This document shows positions 16,021 through 26,257 of a DNA stretch of 56,428 bases, in pieces. The position numbers and the translations under genes were made by a program. The stretch is from Solirubrobacterales bacterium (lineage in GTDB: Bacteria; Actinomycetota; Thermoleophilia; Solirubrobacterales; Solirubrobacteraceae), in NCBI GenBank assembly GCA_019240115.1, contig JAFAYV010000042.1:1-56428 (forward strand). Reading direction: 5' to 3'. How positions within the stretch are numbered: the stretch's first letter is position 1; every line of letters starts with the position of its first letter. The notes below the pieces were generated by a model that saw only the letters and a list, made by a program, of their open reading frames with translations, was not told the origin of the DNA and ran no database searches.

Positions 16021-16449
16021 CTAGTACCCGGTCGTGGGCACGACGACGTCGGAGGCGAACTTGTCGTGCCAGCACTGCTTCTGTCCGTCCCACAGCATCC
16101 AGAAGTAGCCGAGGAAGATCGGAATCGTCGACACGATGCGACCGATATAGCGCACGAAGGCCCGCGGGTACCCGATCGCCCCGCCGGTGTTGACGTCGAC
16201 CACGCGGATGTTCATCACGCGCTTGCCCGGGCCGGCGCCCTGCGGTCCGCCCTCGAAGTACGTGTAGTAGGCGATGCCGATGATGGTCCCCACGACGTAG
16301 CTGGCGCTGGGCGCGCTGTGCAGGATCGCGCCGATGATGCCACCGACAATGCCGACGATCAGCGCGTCGATGACCGCTGCGGCGAAACGGCGCCAGAACC
16401 CGGCGCGGGCGGATCCGATCGCGGTCGGGGCGCTCAGTCCAGTTGCCAT
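16021..16449 (-). CDS. RDD-family membrane protein
   Basis: A 142-residue protein starting at ATG 16449, which is preceded by a strong AAAGGAGAGGG. The RDD signature is GFWRRFAAAVIDALIVG, with Arg-Arg and Asp in the first helix. It is followed by a second hydrophobic segment (SYVVGTIIGIAYYTYF) and GAGPGKRVMNIRVVD, the typical post-helix motif. A third hydrophobic stretch covers RIVSTIPIFLGYFWML. The family is found in Na+/H+ exchange and in unknown membrane roles. The end WHDKFASDVVV is the usual RDD closing motif. Confidence 0.88.
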   Translation of the reverse strand: MATGLSAPTAIGSARAGFWRRFAAAVIDALIVGIVGGIIGAILHSAPSASYVVGTIIGIAYYTYFEGGPQGAGPGKRVMNIRVVDVNTGGAIGYPRAFVRYIGRIVSTIPIFLGYFWMLWDGQKQCWHDKFASDVVVPTTGY

Positions 16450-16523
16450 TCCCTCTCCTTTGACTCCGGTCTCTGTGTGCGCGACAGTACCCGACTGATC
16501 GGGGCCTGGCCAGCGGCAACCCG

Positions 16524-17345
16524 TCACCGCAGGGAGAGGTCTCCGGAGCCGAGACCTTCGTCCGGGGGCGCGTCGAGCTCGCGCGCGATCTCCGCCGCCA
16601 TCGCCTGCAGCTCGCGGGCGACCTCGGGTACGCGCTCGAGGAAGCGGTAGCGCGGCGCCGAGACGTTCAGCGAGGCGATGATCGTGCGGCGCCGGTCGCG
16701 CACGGGGACCGCGAGGCCGACGAGCTCGGGCTCGAACTCCTCGTCGACGACGACGTAGCCGAGCTCGACGGCGGTCCGCACCGCGGCGAGGAGCGCCCGC
16801 GGGGAGGCGGCGGTGCGCGGCCCGCGGGCGATGAACGGCACCTCGGCGAACGCGGAGAGGATGTCGCCCTCGTCCCAGTCGAGCAGCATCGCGCGGCCCG
16901 CCGAGGTGCAGTATGCGGGGGTCACGCGGCCCGCCCAGCCGGTCGCCTGCACCGAGCGCGGGGCCGCCTGCGAGACGATGGTCAGCGCGTCGGTTCCCTG
17001 CAGCACCGAGAGGTGGGCCCGCTCGCCGATGCCGAGCGCGAGCCGGCGGACCCGCGGCGCCGCGGCGGCGAGCAGCCGGCTGTCGCCGGCGAGCTGGGCG
17101 ACCGCGAACAGCTTCCAGCCGAGGCGATAGGCCGAGCTCTCGGTGCGCTCGACGAGGCCGTACTCGCTCAGCGCCTTCAGCGCACGCGAGACCTGGCTCT
17201 TCTCGCGTCCGAGCAGCTCGGAGATCTGCGTGACCCCGAGGCCACCCGAGATCAGCGACTCCTCGCCCGCGAGCGAGAGCAGCACTTCGACGCCGCGGCG
17301 GATGCTCGTCTCACGCTCGGCGGTCGTGGTCTGCGTGGGGGTCAT
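16524..17345 (-). CDS. IclR-family transcriptional regulator
   Basis: A 273-residue protein from ATG 17345. The winged HTH is at residues 14-75 (GVTQISELLGREKSQVSRALKALSEYGLVER). The IclR effector domain follows, with VSQAAPRSVQATGWAGRVTP, YCTSAGRAMLL and AVPVRDRRRTIIASLNVSAP. It is divergent from a homocysteine-methyltransferase-type gene, 143 bases away. A perfect 20-base palindrome lies between them, close to this start, and is the probable binding site. The metabolite is unknown, perhaps a methylated compound handled by the methyltransferase. Confidence 0.93.
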   Translation of the reverse strand: MTPTQTTTAERETSIRRGVEVLLSLAGEESLISGGLGVTQISELLGREKSQVSRALKALSEYGLVERTESSAYRLGWKLFAVAQLAGDSRLLAAAAPRVRRLALGIGERAHLSVLQGTDALTIVSQAAPRSVQATGWAGRVTPAYCTSAGRAMLLDWDEGDILSAFAEVPFIARGPRTAASPRALLAAVRTAVELGYVVVDEEFEPELVGLAVPVRDRRRTIIASLNVSAPRYRFLERVPEVARELQAMAAEIARELDAPPDEGLGSGDLSLR

Positions 17346-17369
17346 GACACGGTCGGAGGAATCGCCAGG

Positions 17370-17389
17370 TTGCCAATGATCGTTGGCAA
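17370..17389. promoter_or_regulatory. Perfect palindrome, probable IclR operator
   Basis: TTGCCAA-TGATCG-TTGGCAA: the 7-base arms are exact inverse complements. It lies 24 bases upstream of the IclR start in the divergent intergenic region. Further TTGGC half-sites occur at 17444 and 17465 (the latter TTGGCAA), just ahead of the methyltransferase start. This would allow one regulator to act on both promoters. Confidence 0.7.
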
Positions 17390-17488
17390 AGCGTATCGCG
17401 ATCGCTGTCGTCAATCACTGAAGCGGTTGACGGCGCTCGTCTGTTGGCGTAGAACCATCAGCAGTTGGCAATACGGCTGGAGGTTGTG

Positions 17489-18541
17489 ATGACGGAGGTC
17501 ATGGTGAGCGTCGGCGGACTCCTCGAGCGGCTGGCCGAGGGGCCGGTCATCTGCGCCGAGGGCTACCTGTTCGAGTTCGAGCGGCGGGGGTACCTGCAGG
17601 CGGGCGCGTTCGTCCCCGAGATCGTGCTCGAGCACCCCGAGCTCGTCGCGGGCCTCCATCGCGAGCTCGTGCACGCCGGCTCCGACGTCGTCGAGGCGTT
17701 CACGTACTACGCCCACCGCGAGAAGCTGCGGATCATCGGCTCCGAGCACCTGATCGAGCCGCTCAACCGCGAGGCGCTCGCGATCGCGCGCGCCGTCGCC
17801 GCCGAGCACGGCTGCCTCGCCGCCGGCAACCTCTCCAACACGAACGTGTTCGCGCCCGACGCGGCCGGCCGCCGCGAGGTCCGCCGGATGTTCGAGGAGC
17901 AGCTGCAGTGGATCGTCGACGCCGGGATGGACTTCGTCATCGCCGAGACCTTCTCCTGGGGCGAGGAGGCGATGATCGCGCTGCAGGCGATCGTCGAGAC
18001 CGGCCTCACCGCGGTGGTGACGCTCGCCATCCATCGCGCGCCCGAGGTGCGCGAGGGGTGGAGCCCCGCCGACGCGTGCGCGCGGCTCGAGCAGGCCGGC
18101 GCCGACGTCGTCGGGCTCAACTGCATCCGCGGTCCGGAGACGATGCTGCCGCTGCTCGCCGACGTCCGCGCCGCCGTGCGCTGCCCGGTGGCGGCGCTGC
18201 CGGTGCCTTATCGCACGACGCCGCAGGAGCCGAGCATGCAGTCGCTCACCGACCCCGGCTGCGACTGCCTGCCCGGGTACCGGCCGTTCCCCACGGCGCT
18301 CGAGCCGCTGTCATGCAACCGCTACGAGATCGCTCGGTTCGCCGTCCGGGCTCGCGAGCTCGGGGTCGGCTACCTCGGGCTGTGCTGCGGGGCAGCCCCC
18401 CACACGATCCGCAGCCTCGCCGAGGCGCTCGGGCGCGCGACCCCGGCGAGCCGCTACAGCCCCGACATGAGCCGGCATGCATTCCTGGGCAGCGACGCGT
18501 CGCTGCGCGCGCACAACCGGACCTACGCCACGGAGCTCTGA
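17489..18541 (+). CDS. Homocysteine S-methyltransferase-family protein (betaine-homocysteine methyltransferase-like)
   Basis: A 350-residue TIM-barrel enzyme from ATG 17489, preceded by GGAGG. The Zn-binding cysteines appear at VGLNCIRG and in the C-terminal GLCCGAAP pair, the Cys...CysCys arrangement of the family. Other landmarks are EAFTYYAHREKL and VIAETFSWGEEAMIAL. The catalysed step is methyl transfer to homocysteine or another thiol from betaine, S-methylmethionine or a methylated nitrogen compound. Control by a dedicated divergent IclR protein suggests catabolic use of a particular methyl donor (inference). Confidence 0.87.
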   Translation: MTEVMVSVGGLLERLAEGPVICAEGYLFEFERRGYLQAGAFVPEIVLEHPELVAGLHRELVHAGSDVVEAFTYYAHREKLRIIGSEHLIEPLNREALAIARAVAAEHGCLAAGNLSNTNVFAPDAAGRREVRRMFEEQLQWIVDAGMDFVIAETFSWGEEAMIALQAIVETGLTAVVTLAIHRAPEVREGWSPADACARLEQAGADVVGLNCIRGPETMLPLLADVRAAVRCPVAALPVPYRTTPQEPSMQSLTDPGCDCLPGYRPFPTALEPLSCNRYEIARFAVRARELGVGYLGLCCGAAPHTIRSLAEALGRATPASRYSPDMSRHAFLGSDASLRAHNRTYATEL

Positions 18542-18574
18542 TGTCCGCGCCCGCGGGGCGTGCCGACAAGGACA

Positions 18575-20389
18575 TCAGCTCGTGTGGTGGACCTCCTGGA
18601 GCCCGTACACGGGGGTGTCGATCCCCTCCAGGCGAGCCTTGAGCTGGAGCGCCAGGAAGAGCGAGTAGTGCCGTGCCTGGTGCAGGTTGCCGCCCTGGAA
18701 CCACAGCGCCGGCTGCTGGGTCGGCTTCCACATGTTGCGCTCCTCGCCCTCCCAGGGACCGGGGTCCTTGGTCGTGTCCGAGCCCAGCCCCCAGACCTTG
18801 CCCACCGTATCGGCGACCTCCTGGGAGATGAGCTCGGCGGCCCAGCCGTTCATCGACCCGTATCCGGTGGCGTAGACGACGAGGTCGGCCGGCAGCTCGG
18901 TGCCGTCCTCGAGCACGACGGCGTTCTCGGTGAGGTGGTCGACCTGGCCGTGGGCGAGCTTGACGCGGCCGTCGGCGACGAGGTCGGCGGCGCCAACGTC
19001 GATGTAGTAGCCCGACCCGCGGCGCAGGTACTTCATGAACAGGCCGGAGCCGTCGTCGCCCCAGTCGTGGTCAAAGCCGGCCGCCTCCAGGCGGTCGTAG
19101 AGGTCGCGGTCGCGCTCGCGCATCTGCTCGTAGAGCGGGAGCTGCTGCTCGTGCATGATCCGGTAGGGCAGCGAGGCGAAGATCATGTCGGCCTTCTCGG
19201 TCGTGACGCCGTCGGCCACCGCCTCCTCTGAGTACAGCGGGCCCAGACCGATATCCATCAGCGAGTCCGAGCGCACGATGTGCGTGGAGGAGCGCTGCAC
19301 CATCGTGACGTCAGCGCCGACCTCGTACAGGGCGCCGCAGATGTCGAACGCCGAGTTGTTCGAGCCGACGACGACGACCGTCTTGCCGGCGTAGGCATCG
19401 GGGCCGGGGTGCTCTGAGGAGTGGTGCTGCTCGCCCGCGAACACGTCCTGTCCGGGCAATGCGGGCCGGTTGGGCTTGCCCGACATCCCGGTGGCGAGCA
19501 CCAGATGCTTGGGCGCCAGCACGACGTCGGAGCCCTCGCGCTCGACGTGGACCTCCCACTCGCCGGCGGCCTCGTCGTAGCGGGCCGACACCGCCTCGGT
19601 TGACGGCCAGTAGTTGATCTCCATCACCCGCGTGTAGGACTCGAGCCAGTCGGCGATCTTGTCCTTGGGCGAGAACACCGGCCAGTTGTCGGGGAACTTG
19701 ATGTAGGGCAGATGGTCGTACCAGACCGGGTCGTGCAGGCACAGCGACTTGTAGCGACGGCGCCACTGGTCGCCCGGGCTGGGATGGCGGTCGATCACGA
19801 TCGTCGGCACGTCGAGCTGGCGCAGGCGCGCGCCGAGCACGATCCCGCCCTGCCCGCCGCCGACGACGAGCACGTAGGGCTGAACCTCGGAGCCGAGGCG
19901 CTCGGCCTCGCGCTGGCGGCGCTCCAGCCACGACTCGCGATCGGCGTCGATCCCGTGCTCGGCGCCCATCGGCCGCCCCGAGCCCCGCGGCTCCTCGTGA
20001 CCCCGCAGCTCGGACAGCGTCGTCAGCAGCGTCCACGCCTGCCCGTCGCGCAGCCGCAGATGGCCCCAGCCGCGCCCGACCTTCGTCTGAAAGCGCAGCC
20101 ACGCCTCGGTCACGCCATCGGCCTCGGTGGGCGGCTCGAGCGCGGTGAAGTCGTGCGGCTGGGCGCTGTCCAGCGTGTGCTCGAGCATGTCGCGCACGCC
20201 GTCGCGGTCCTCGACGGTCTTGATGTTCCAGGTCAGCGCGATCAGGTCGCGCCAGAAGCAGGTGGTGGCGAACAGCTCCGCGGCGGCGGCCGCGTCGCGG
20301 GCCGCGAGCGCGGCGTTGAACTGCTCCAGCCACCGCGCGACCGCCCGGCCGGCGGCGTCCTGCTCGGGGGCGGCGGTGATCTCGGCCAT
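18575..20389 (-). CDS. Flavin-dependent monooxygenase with N-terminal SnoaL/NTF2-like domain
   Basis: 604 residues. Residues 15-130 fit an NTF2/SnoaL-like cone fold (FNAALAARDAAAAAELFA, CFWRDLIALTWN). The FMO part follows: FAD motif VLVVGGGQGGIVLGARL, WRRRYKSLCLHDP, YIKFPDNWPVF, a second dinucleotide motif VVVVGSNNSAFDI, and VYATGYGSM. The family oxygenates N, S or carbonyl carbon using NAD(P)H. Such SnoaL-FMO fusions occur in actinobacteria, but I know no assigned substrate. Preceded by GGAGAG. The next gene on this strand is the acyl-CoA mutase, 84 bases upstream. Confidence 0.9.
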   Translation of the reverse strand: MAEITAAPEQDAAGRAVARWLEQFNAALAARDAAAAAELFATTCFWRDLIALTWNIKTVEDRDGVRDMLEHTLDSAQPHDFTALEPPTEADGVTEAWLRFQTKVGRGWGHLRLRDGQAWTLLTTLSELRGHEEPRGSGRPMGAEHGIDADRESWLERRQREAERLGSEVQPYVLVVGGGQGGIVLGARLRQLDVPTIVIDRHPSPGDQWRRRYKSLCLHDPVWYDHLPYIKFPDNWPVFSPKDKIADWLESYTRVMEINYWPSTEAVSARYDEAAGEWEVHVEREGSDVVLAPKHLVLATGMSGKPNRPALPGQDVFAGEQHHSSEHPGPDAYAGKTVVVVGSNNSAFDICGALYEVGADVTMVQRSSTHIVRSDSLMDIGLGPLYSEEAVADGVTTEKADMIFASLPYRIMHEQQLPLYEQMRERDRDLYDRLEAAGFDHDWGDDGSGLFMKYLRRGSGYYIDVGAADLVADGRVKLAHGQVDHLTENAVVLEDGTELPADLVVYATGYGSMNGWAAELISQEVADTVGKVWGLGSDTTKDPGPWEGEERNMWKPTQQPALWFQGGNLHQARHYSLFLALQLKARLEGIDTPVYGLQEVHHTS

Positions 20390-20473
20390 GTCTACTCTCC
20401 TCGGCTACGGGACGACGTGTCAGGAAGTCTCCCGAAACGGCCCGGCACATGCCAAGCCGGCCGACCGCAACCC

Positions 20474-22120
<1,647 letters not shown>

Positions 22121-22200
22121 GGCCAGACTCTACCCTGTCGCCAGCGTTGCGCCTCGCCGATCCGCCGGTGGCGACGCCGCGCCGGCCGCTCCCCGCTCGC

Positions 22201-22320
22201 CGAGCCGCGGCGCCGATCGGGCGTTGCACAGGCTGCGCGGTTGACCGCGCAAAGCCACACGTTTTCGCACGCCGGGCCGAAACTCGGCAAGCGACATTGC
22301 AGGATCGCCGCGTGGGGGTA
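22201..22320 (+). promoter_or_regulatory. Possible structured leader RNA upstream of the GAF-GGDEF-EAL gene
   Basis: The 120 bases before ATG 22321 can fold into three helices. The outer pair is CGATC...TGCA (from about 22213) with TGCAGGATCG (near 22298). A hairpin follows, GGCTGCGCGG-TTGA-CCGCGC(AA)AGCC. An arm TCGC...GCGA encloses GCCGA-AAC-TCGGC. The segment GCAAAGCCAC resembles the conserved GCAAAGCC of GEMM c-di-GMP riboswitches, but the GGCAAACC and GGGTTRCC parts are not evident. This is pattern reading only. Confidence 0.3.
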
Positions 22321-24114
22321 ATGGCGTGCCGCCGGACGACCGGGCTCGGCGCGGCGATGGTCAGCGACGGTGCGCGCCTCGCTGCGCTGCGCGAGCTCGA
22401 GATCCTTGACACCGAGCCCGAGGGGGAGCTCGATCGCTTCACCGCGCTCGCCGCCGAGCTGCTCGAGGTGCCGATCTCGCTCGTGTCGCTCGTCGATCTG
22501 GACCGGCAGTTCTTCAAGAGCGCCCACGGACTGCCCGAACCGCTGGCCAGCGTCCGTGAGACGCCGCTCGACCGCTCGCTATGCCAGCAGGTCGTCATCC
22601 GCGGGGCGCCGCTGCTCATCGACGACACCCGCGAGCACCCGCTGGGGATCGGCAACCCCGCCGTGCAGGAGCTGTCGGTACTCGCCTACGCGGGCGTGCC
22701 GCTGACGATCGCCGACGGGCACGCCATCGGCGCCTTCTGCGCCATCGACACGACGGCGCGGCAGTGGACCGAGCGCGACATGCGGATCCTCACCGACCTC
22801 GCCTCCGCCGTCGAGACGATCCTCGAGCTGCGCCGGTCGACCCGCTCGGGCTGGACGCATGACCCCCTCACGGGGCTGCCGAATCGCGGCTTCACCTTCG
22901 CGTGGGCCGACCAGCTGGCGCGCTCGCGGGCCGATCGCGACGTGCTCGCCGTCGCCGTCGGGATCGACGGCCTCCGCGCGATCAACGAGACACACGGCGC
23001 CGGCCACGGCGACCGCGTCGTCGCACTCGTCGCCCGCCGCCTCCGGCACGCGCTGACCGCCGCGGACTTCCTCGGTCGCGTCGACGGCGACGTGTTCGTC
23101 GCGCTGCACCCGCCGTCGGCCGAGCGCCCCGCCGACGCTGCGCTTGCGCAGCGCCTGCGCCGGGCGGTCGACGCCCAGCCGCTGACCATCCGCGGCGAGC
23201 GCACCGCGGTCAGGGTCAGCGTCGGGCTCGCGGCCGGCGCGGCCGATGGCGACGGCGCCCGCCTCGTCACCCGCGCGATCGAGGAGCTGCGCGTGACCAA
23301 GGCCCGCCGCGGCCCCGGGCTCGGGGGGGTCGCGAGCTCGGCGACCGGGTCGGCGGAGCGGGCGCGCCTCGCGGTCGCGGTCGCCGGCGCCACCACGCGC
23401 GGGGAGATCGGCGTCGCCTTTCAGCCGATCGTCGACCTGGTCACCGGGCGCACGCACGGCTTCGAGGCGCTCGCGCGCTGGCGCCACGACGACCTCGGGG
23501 AGGTCGCGCCGACCGACTTCGTCCCCGTCGCCGAGGACAACGGGGAGATCGTGCGCATCGGCGAGCACGTGCTGCACAGCGCCTGTCGGCAGCTCGCCCG
23601 GTGGCGCCGGTGCAGCGACCACGAGCTGAAGGTCACGGTCAACATCTCTCCGGTCCAGCTCGGCATCTGCGACATCGATCGGCGCGTGTCCTCGATCCTT
23701 GACGAGCACGGCCTGCCCGGACACGCCCTGACGCTCGAGATCACCGAGGGCGTGTTCCTCTCTCCGGGTGCGGCCGAGCGCGGCTCCCTCGAGCGCATCA
23801 GGCGGCTGGGGGTGCAGATCGCGCTCGACGACTTCGGCACCGGCTACTCCGCGCTCGGCTATCTCAATCGGCTGCCGGTCGACGCGATCAAGGTCGACCG
23901 CTGCTTCGTCGAGGGCGTCGACTCCGACGAGCGCAACGCCGCGGTGATGCGCGCGATCCTCGCCATCGGGTCGGGGATGGACCTCGACGTCATCGCCGAG
24001 GGCGTCGAGACGCACGCGCAGAGCGAGCTGCTGCGCGGCGCCGGCTGCCGTCTCGGGCAGGGCTTCCTGTTCTCCCATCCGCGCCCCGCCGAGGAGATCG
24101 CGCTCGCCGGATAG
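22321..24114 (+). CDS. GAF-GGDEF-EAL protein, probable c-di-GMP phosphodiesterase with degenerate GGDEF
   Basis: 597 residues from ATG 22321 (ATG 22357 is an alternative). A GAF sensor domain spans about 25-165 (LDRQFFKSAHGLPEPLA, SVLAYAGVPL). The GGDEF domain is near 180-340 and begins DPLTGLPNR, but its active-site motif is RVDGDVF instead of GGDEF, so cyclase activity is unlikely. The EAL domain is near 360-595 with FEALARWRH, NISPVQL, EITEG, DDFGTGYSALGYL, IKVDR and EGVET, the set expected for active hydrolysis of c-di-GMP. No membrane segment. It is followed after 12 bases by a peptidase gene. Confidence 0.92.
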   Translation: MACRRTTGLGAAMVSDGARLAALRELEILDTEPEGELDRFTALAAELLEVPISLVSLVDLDRQFFKSAHGLPEPLASVRETPLDRSLCQQVVIRGAPLLIDDTREHPLGIGNPAVQELSVLAYAGVPLTIADGHAIGAFCAIDTTARQWTERDMRILTDLASAVETILELRRSTRSGWTHDPLTGLPNRGFTFAWADQLARSRADRDVLAVAVGIDGLRAINETHGAGHGDRVVALVARRLRHALTAADFLGRVDGDVFVALHPPSAERPADAALAQRLRRAVDAQPLTIRGERTAVRVSVGLAAGAADGDGARLVTRAIEELRVTKARRGPGLGGVASSATGSAERARLAVAVAGATTRGEIGVAFQPIVDLVTGRTHGFEALARWRHDDLGEVAPTDFVPVAEDNGEIVRIGEHVLHSACRQLARWRRCSDHELKVTVNISPVQLGICDIDRRVSSILDEHGLPGHALTLEITEGVFLSPGAAERGSLERIRRLGVQIALDDFGTGYSALGYLNRLPVDAIKVDRCFVEGVDSDERNAAVMRAILAIGSGMDLDVIAEGVETHAQSELLRGAGCRLGQGFLFSHPRPAEEIALAG

Positions 24115-24126
24115 GCTCCTGGGAGG

Positions 24127-25344
24127 GTGCTCCCTCGCGACGGCTCGATCACCGACCTGTTCCTCGGGCTCGTGTCGATCCCGTCGCCCAGCGGACGGGA
24201 GCGAGCGCTCGGCGAGCAGGTCCGCGACTGGCTGGCCGCCGCCGGGGTCCCGGCGCAGTTCGACGGCTCGGGCGCGCGCAACCACTCCGACGCCGGCAAC
24301 CTCGTCGCCGCCGCCGACGGCGCTCCCGGGGCTCCGCGGCTGCTCTTCGTCGCCCACCTCGACACCGTCGAGTCCGGCGAGCCCGCGGTGCGCCCGGTGC
24401 TCGGCGACGACGGCATCATCCGCTCGGCGTCGGACACGATCCTCGGCGCCGACAACAAGTCCGCGGTCGCCGCGGTCATGCGCCTGTGCGCGGCGGTGCG
24501 ACGGATGCCAGCCACGCGCCGGGCGCCGCTGGCGGCGGCGTTCACCTGCCGCGAGGAGTCGGGCCGGATGGGCGCCGGCTTCCTCGACCTCGCCGGCCTC
24601 GGCGTCGACTGCGCCTTCTGCGTCGACGGCGCCCAGCCGATCGGCACCGTCATCACCCGGGCCCTCGGGCAGACGACGTTCGAGCTGACCGTCCGGGGCC
24701 GCGCCGCCCACGCCGCCGCCGCGCCCGAGCGCGGGGTCGACGCGATCGCGGTCGCCGCCGAGATCGTGGGCGCGCTGCCGCTCGGGCGGCTGCCGGCCGG
24801 CGGGAGCGCGAACGTCGCCGCGATCGTCGGCGGCTCGGTGATCGATCGTCTCGACCGCGCCGAGGATCGCGGCCCCGGCACGGGCGCCGGCGGCCTCGCG
24901 CGCGCCGCGCTGGCCGCCGCCCCGACCAACTCGGTTCCAGACATCGCCCATCTCCGGGGCGAGATCCGCGGCTTCACCGTCGCCGAGATCGAGGCGACGG
25001 TGGCCGAGGTCGGCGCCGTCGCCGAGCGGGTGTGCGCGGCGCGCGGGGCGCGCTATCAGCTACGGCGCGATCGCAGCCGGATGATCCCGCCGCTGCCCGG
25101 GCGCCCCGACTCGCGCGCGCTGTCGCTCGTCCGCACGGCCGCCGCTGGGGTCGCCGGTGTGCGCTTCGCCGCCACCGAGGCGCACGCCACGCTCGAGGCC
25201 AACCATCTCGCCGCCGCCGCCGACGTCGTCGCGGTGGCGAGCGGCGGACGCGATCCCCATCAGCGCAGCGAGTCGATCGCGGTCGCCGAGCTCGAGCAGC
25301 TCGAGGCGCTGCTGACCGGCATCGCCGTCGCGGCCGCCGCCTGA
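24127..25344 (+). CDS. M20-family zinc metallopeptidase (peptidase T-like)
   Basis: 405 residues from GTG 24127; the upstream stop in this frame at 24112 allows no longer start. Metal-site motifs are LLFVAHLDTVESG (His/Asp), ILGADNKSAVAAV (bridging Asp) and TCREESGRMGA (catalytic and metal Glu). The dimerisation insertion contains TVRGRAAHAAAAPERGVDA, and EANHLAAAADVVAVASGGRDPHQ near the end holds the last ligand His. The family includes tripeptidases and carboxypeptidase-like exopeptidases; the specific substrate is unknown. It probably shares a transcript with the EAL gene. Confidence 0.85.
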   Translation: MLPRDGSITDLFLGLVSIPSPSGRERALGEQVRDWLAAAGVPAQFDGSGARNHSDAGNLVAAADGAPGAPRLLFVAHLDTVESGEPAVRPVLGDDGIIRSASDTILGADNKSAVAAVMRLCAAVRRMPATRRAPLAAAFTCREESGRMGAGFLDLAGLGVDCAFCVDGAQPIGTVITRALGQTTFELTVRGRAAHAAAAPERGVDAIAVAAEIVGALPLGRLPAGGSANVAAIVGGSVIDRLDRAEDRGPGTGAGGLARAALAAAPTNSVPDIAHLRGEIRGFTVAEIEATVAEVGAVAERVCAARGARYQLRRDRSRMIPPLPGRPDSRALSLVRTAAAGVAGVRFAATEAHATLEANHLAAAADVVAVASGGRDPHQRSESIAVAELEQLEALLTGIAVAAAA

Positions 25345-25365
25345 TCGCGGTCGGCTGCCGGCGCT

Positions 25366-25444
25366 CTGCAGCGTGCGCCCGCGGCCGCTCAGTCTGCAGC
25401 GTGCGCCCGCGGCCGCTCAGTCAGCGTGCCCGTGCGCCGCTCAG
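25366..25444. repeat. 28-bp tandem repeat, two perfect copies plus a degenerate third
   Basis: CTGCAGCGTGCGCCCGCGGC with its continuation CGCTCAGT occupies 25366-25393 and is repeated exactly at 25394-25421. A diverged third copy at 25422-25444 runs into the stop codon of the convergent SpeE-like gene. It fills most of the gap between the two convergent genes. Confidence 0.9.
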
Positions 25445-26241
25445 CGCTCGGGATCGCGCGGCGCCGGGGCGCCGGCGCTCAGCTGCGCCAGCGCTCGGTG
25501 TCCGGTCACGCGCGCCGGCGAGCGGTCGGCTGCGGCCCGCGCCGCGATCCGGTCGAGGTGCAGCGCCGCGACCGCGCCGACGAGGACGGTGTTGGCGCCG
25601 CGGCTGGACACAGCCCACATCCGGGGATAGGCCTCGCGCAGCCCGGCGGCGATCGCGCCGAGCACGCCGCCGGCGCGATCGTCGACGACGTTGACGATCG
25701 CCAGCGGCGCCACCCGCCGCACGTCGCGCAGCGCCTCGACGGTCACCAGGGCGCGCGGGATCCTCGCCCCCAGGAAGGCGTCGATGACGACCGCCTGAAA
25801 GCTCGCATCGGGCAGCCGGGCGACGTAGGCGCGTCCGTCGGCCTCGCGGACGTGCAGGCCCCGGGCACGACGCAGCCCGAGATGGCGCCGAGCGAGCTCG
25901 AGCACCTCGGCATCGAGCTCGCACACCTCCTGACGGCCGTCGGGATCGGCCGCCGCGAGCGCCCGGGCCAGCGCGCAGCCCGCCCCGCCGACGTGGAGCA
26001 CCCGCCGCGCCCGCGCCGCACCCAACACGATCCTCATCCAGCGCAGGTAGTCGAACTCGAGATGCCGGGGATCGGCGAGATCGACGTAGGAGGCCTCCAT
26101 CCCGGCCTGGCGCAGCAGCCGCCCCGACGGACGGTCGGGGTCGCGCTCGACGATCAGCTCGCCGCGCGCGGCGACGACGCGCGGAGCTCCCCGATGCCGG
26201 GCCACTGCCCGAGCCCGGACCGGTCGCGGTGGGCGCGCCAT
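25441..26241 (-). CDS. Spermidine synthase-like (SpeE fold) protein
   Basis: 266 residues with a class I methyltransferase/aminopropyltransferase core: RRVLHVGGAGCALARALA as motif I, EVCELDAEVLELARRH as motif II, and DGRAYVARLPDASFQAVVIDAF. The N-terminal segment ASYVDLADPRHLEFDYLRWM is the usual SpeE lead-in. Actinobacterial homologues are often annotated as fused-MFS spermidine synthases, but this one lacks the membrane part and does not show the full polyamine-binding set. It may therefore be a methyltransferase-like protein of other function. It is the last gene of the minus-strand operon with two esterases and the DUF2156 protein (16-base gap). Confidence 0.75.
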   Translation of the reverse strand: MARPPRPVRARAVARHRGAPRVVAARGELIVERDPDRPSGRLLRQAGMEASYVDLADPRHLEFDYLRWMRIVLGAARARRVLHVGGAGCALARALAAADPDGRQEVCELDAEVLELARRHLGLRRARGLHVREADGRAYVARLPDASFQAVVIDAFLGARIPRALVTVEALRDVRRVAPLAIVNVVDDRAGGVLGAIAAGLREAYPRMWAVSSRGANTVLVGAVAALHLDRIAARAAADRSPARVTGHRALAQLSAGAPAPRDPER

Positions 26242-26257
26242 GCCCGGCCGCCGCCCG

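Noticed and set aside
22201-22320. Firm call of a GEMM c-di-GMP riboswitch
   Set aside because: Only the GCAAAGCC segment is similar; the partner consensus blocks are not visible, so it is reported only as a candidate structured leader.
22579-24951. A 790-codon minus-strand open frame
   Set aside because: Shadow of the GAF-GGDEF-EAL and M20 peptidase genes, both with clear catalytic motifs on the plus strand.
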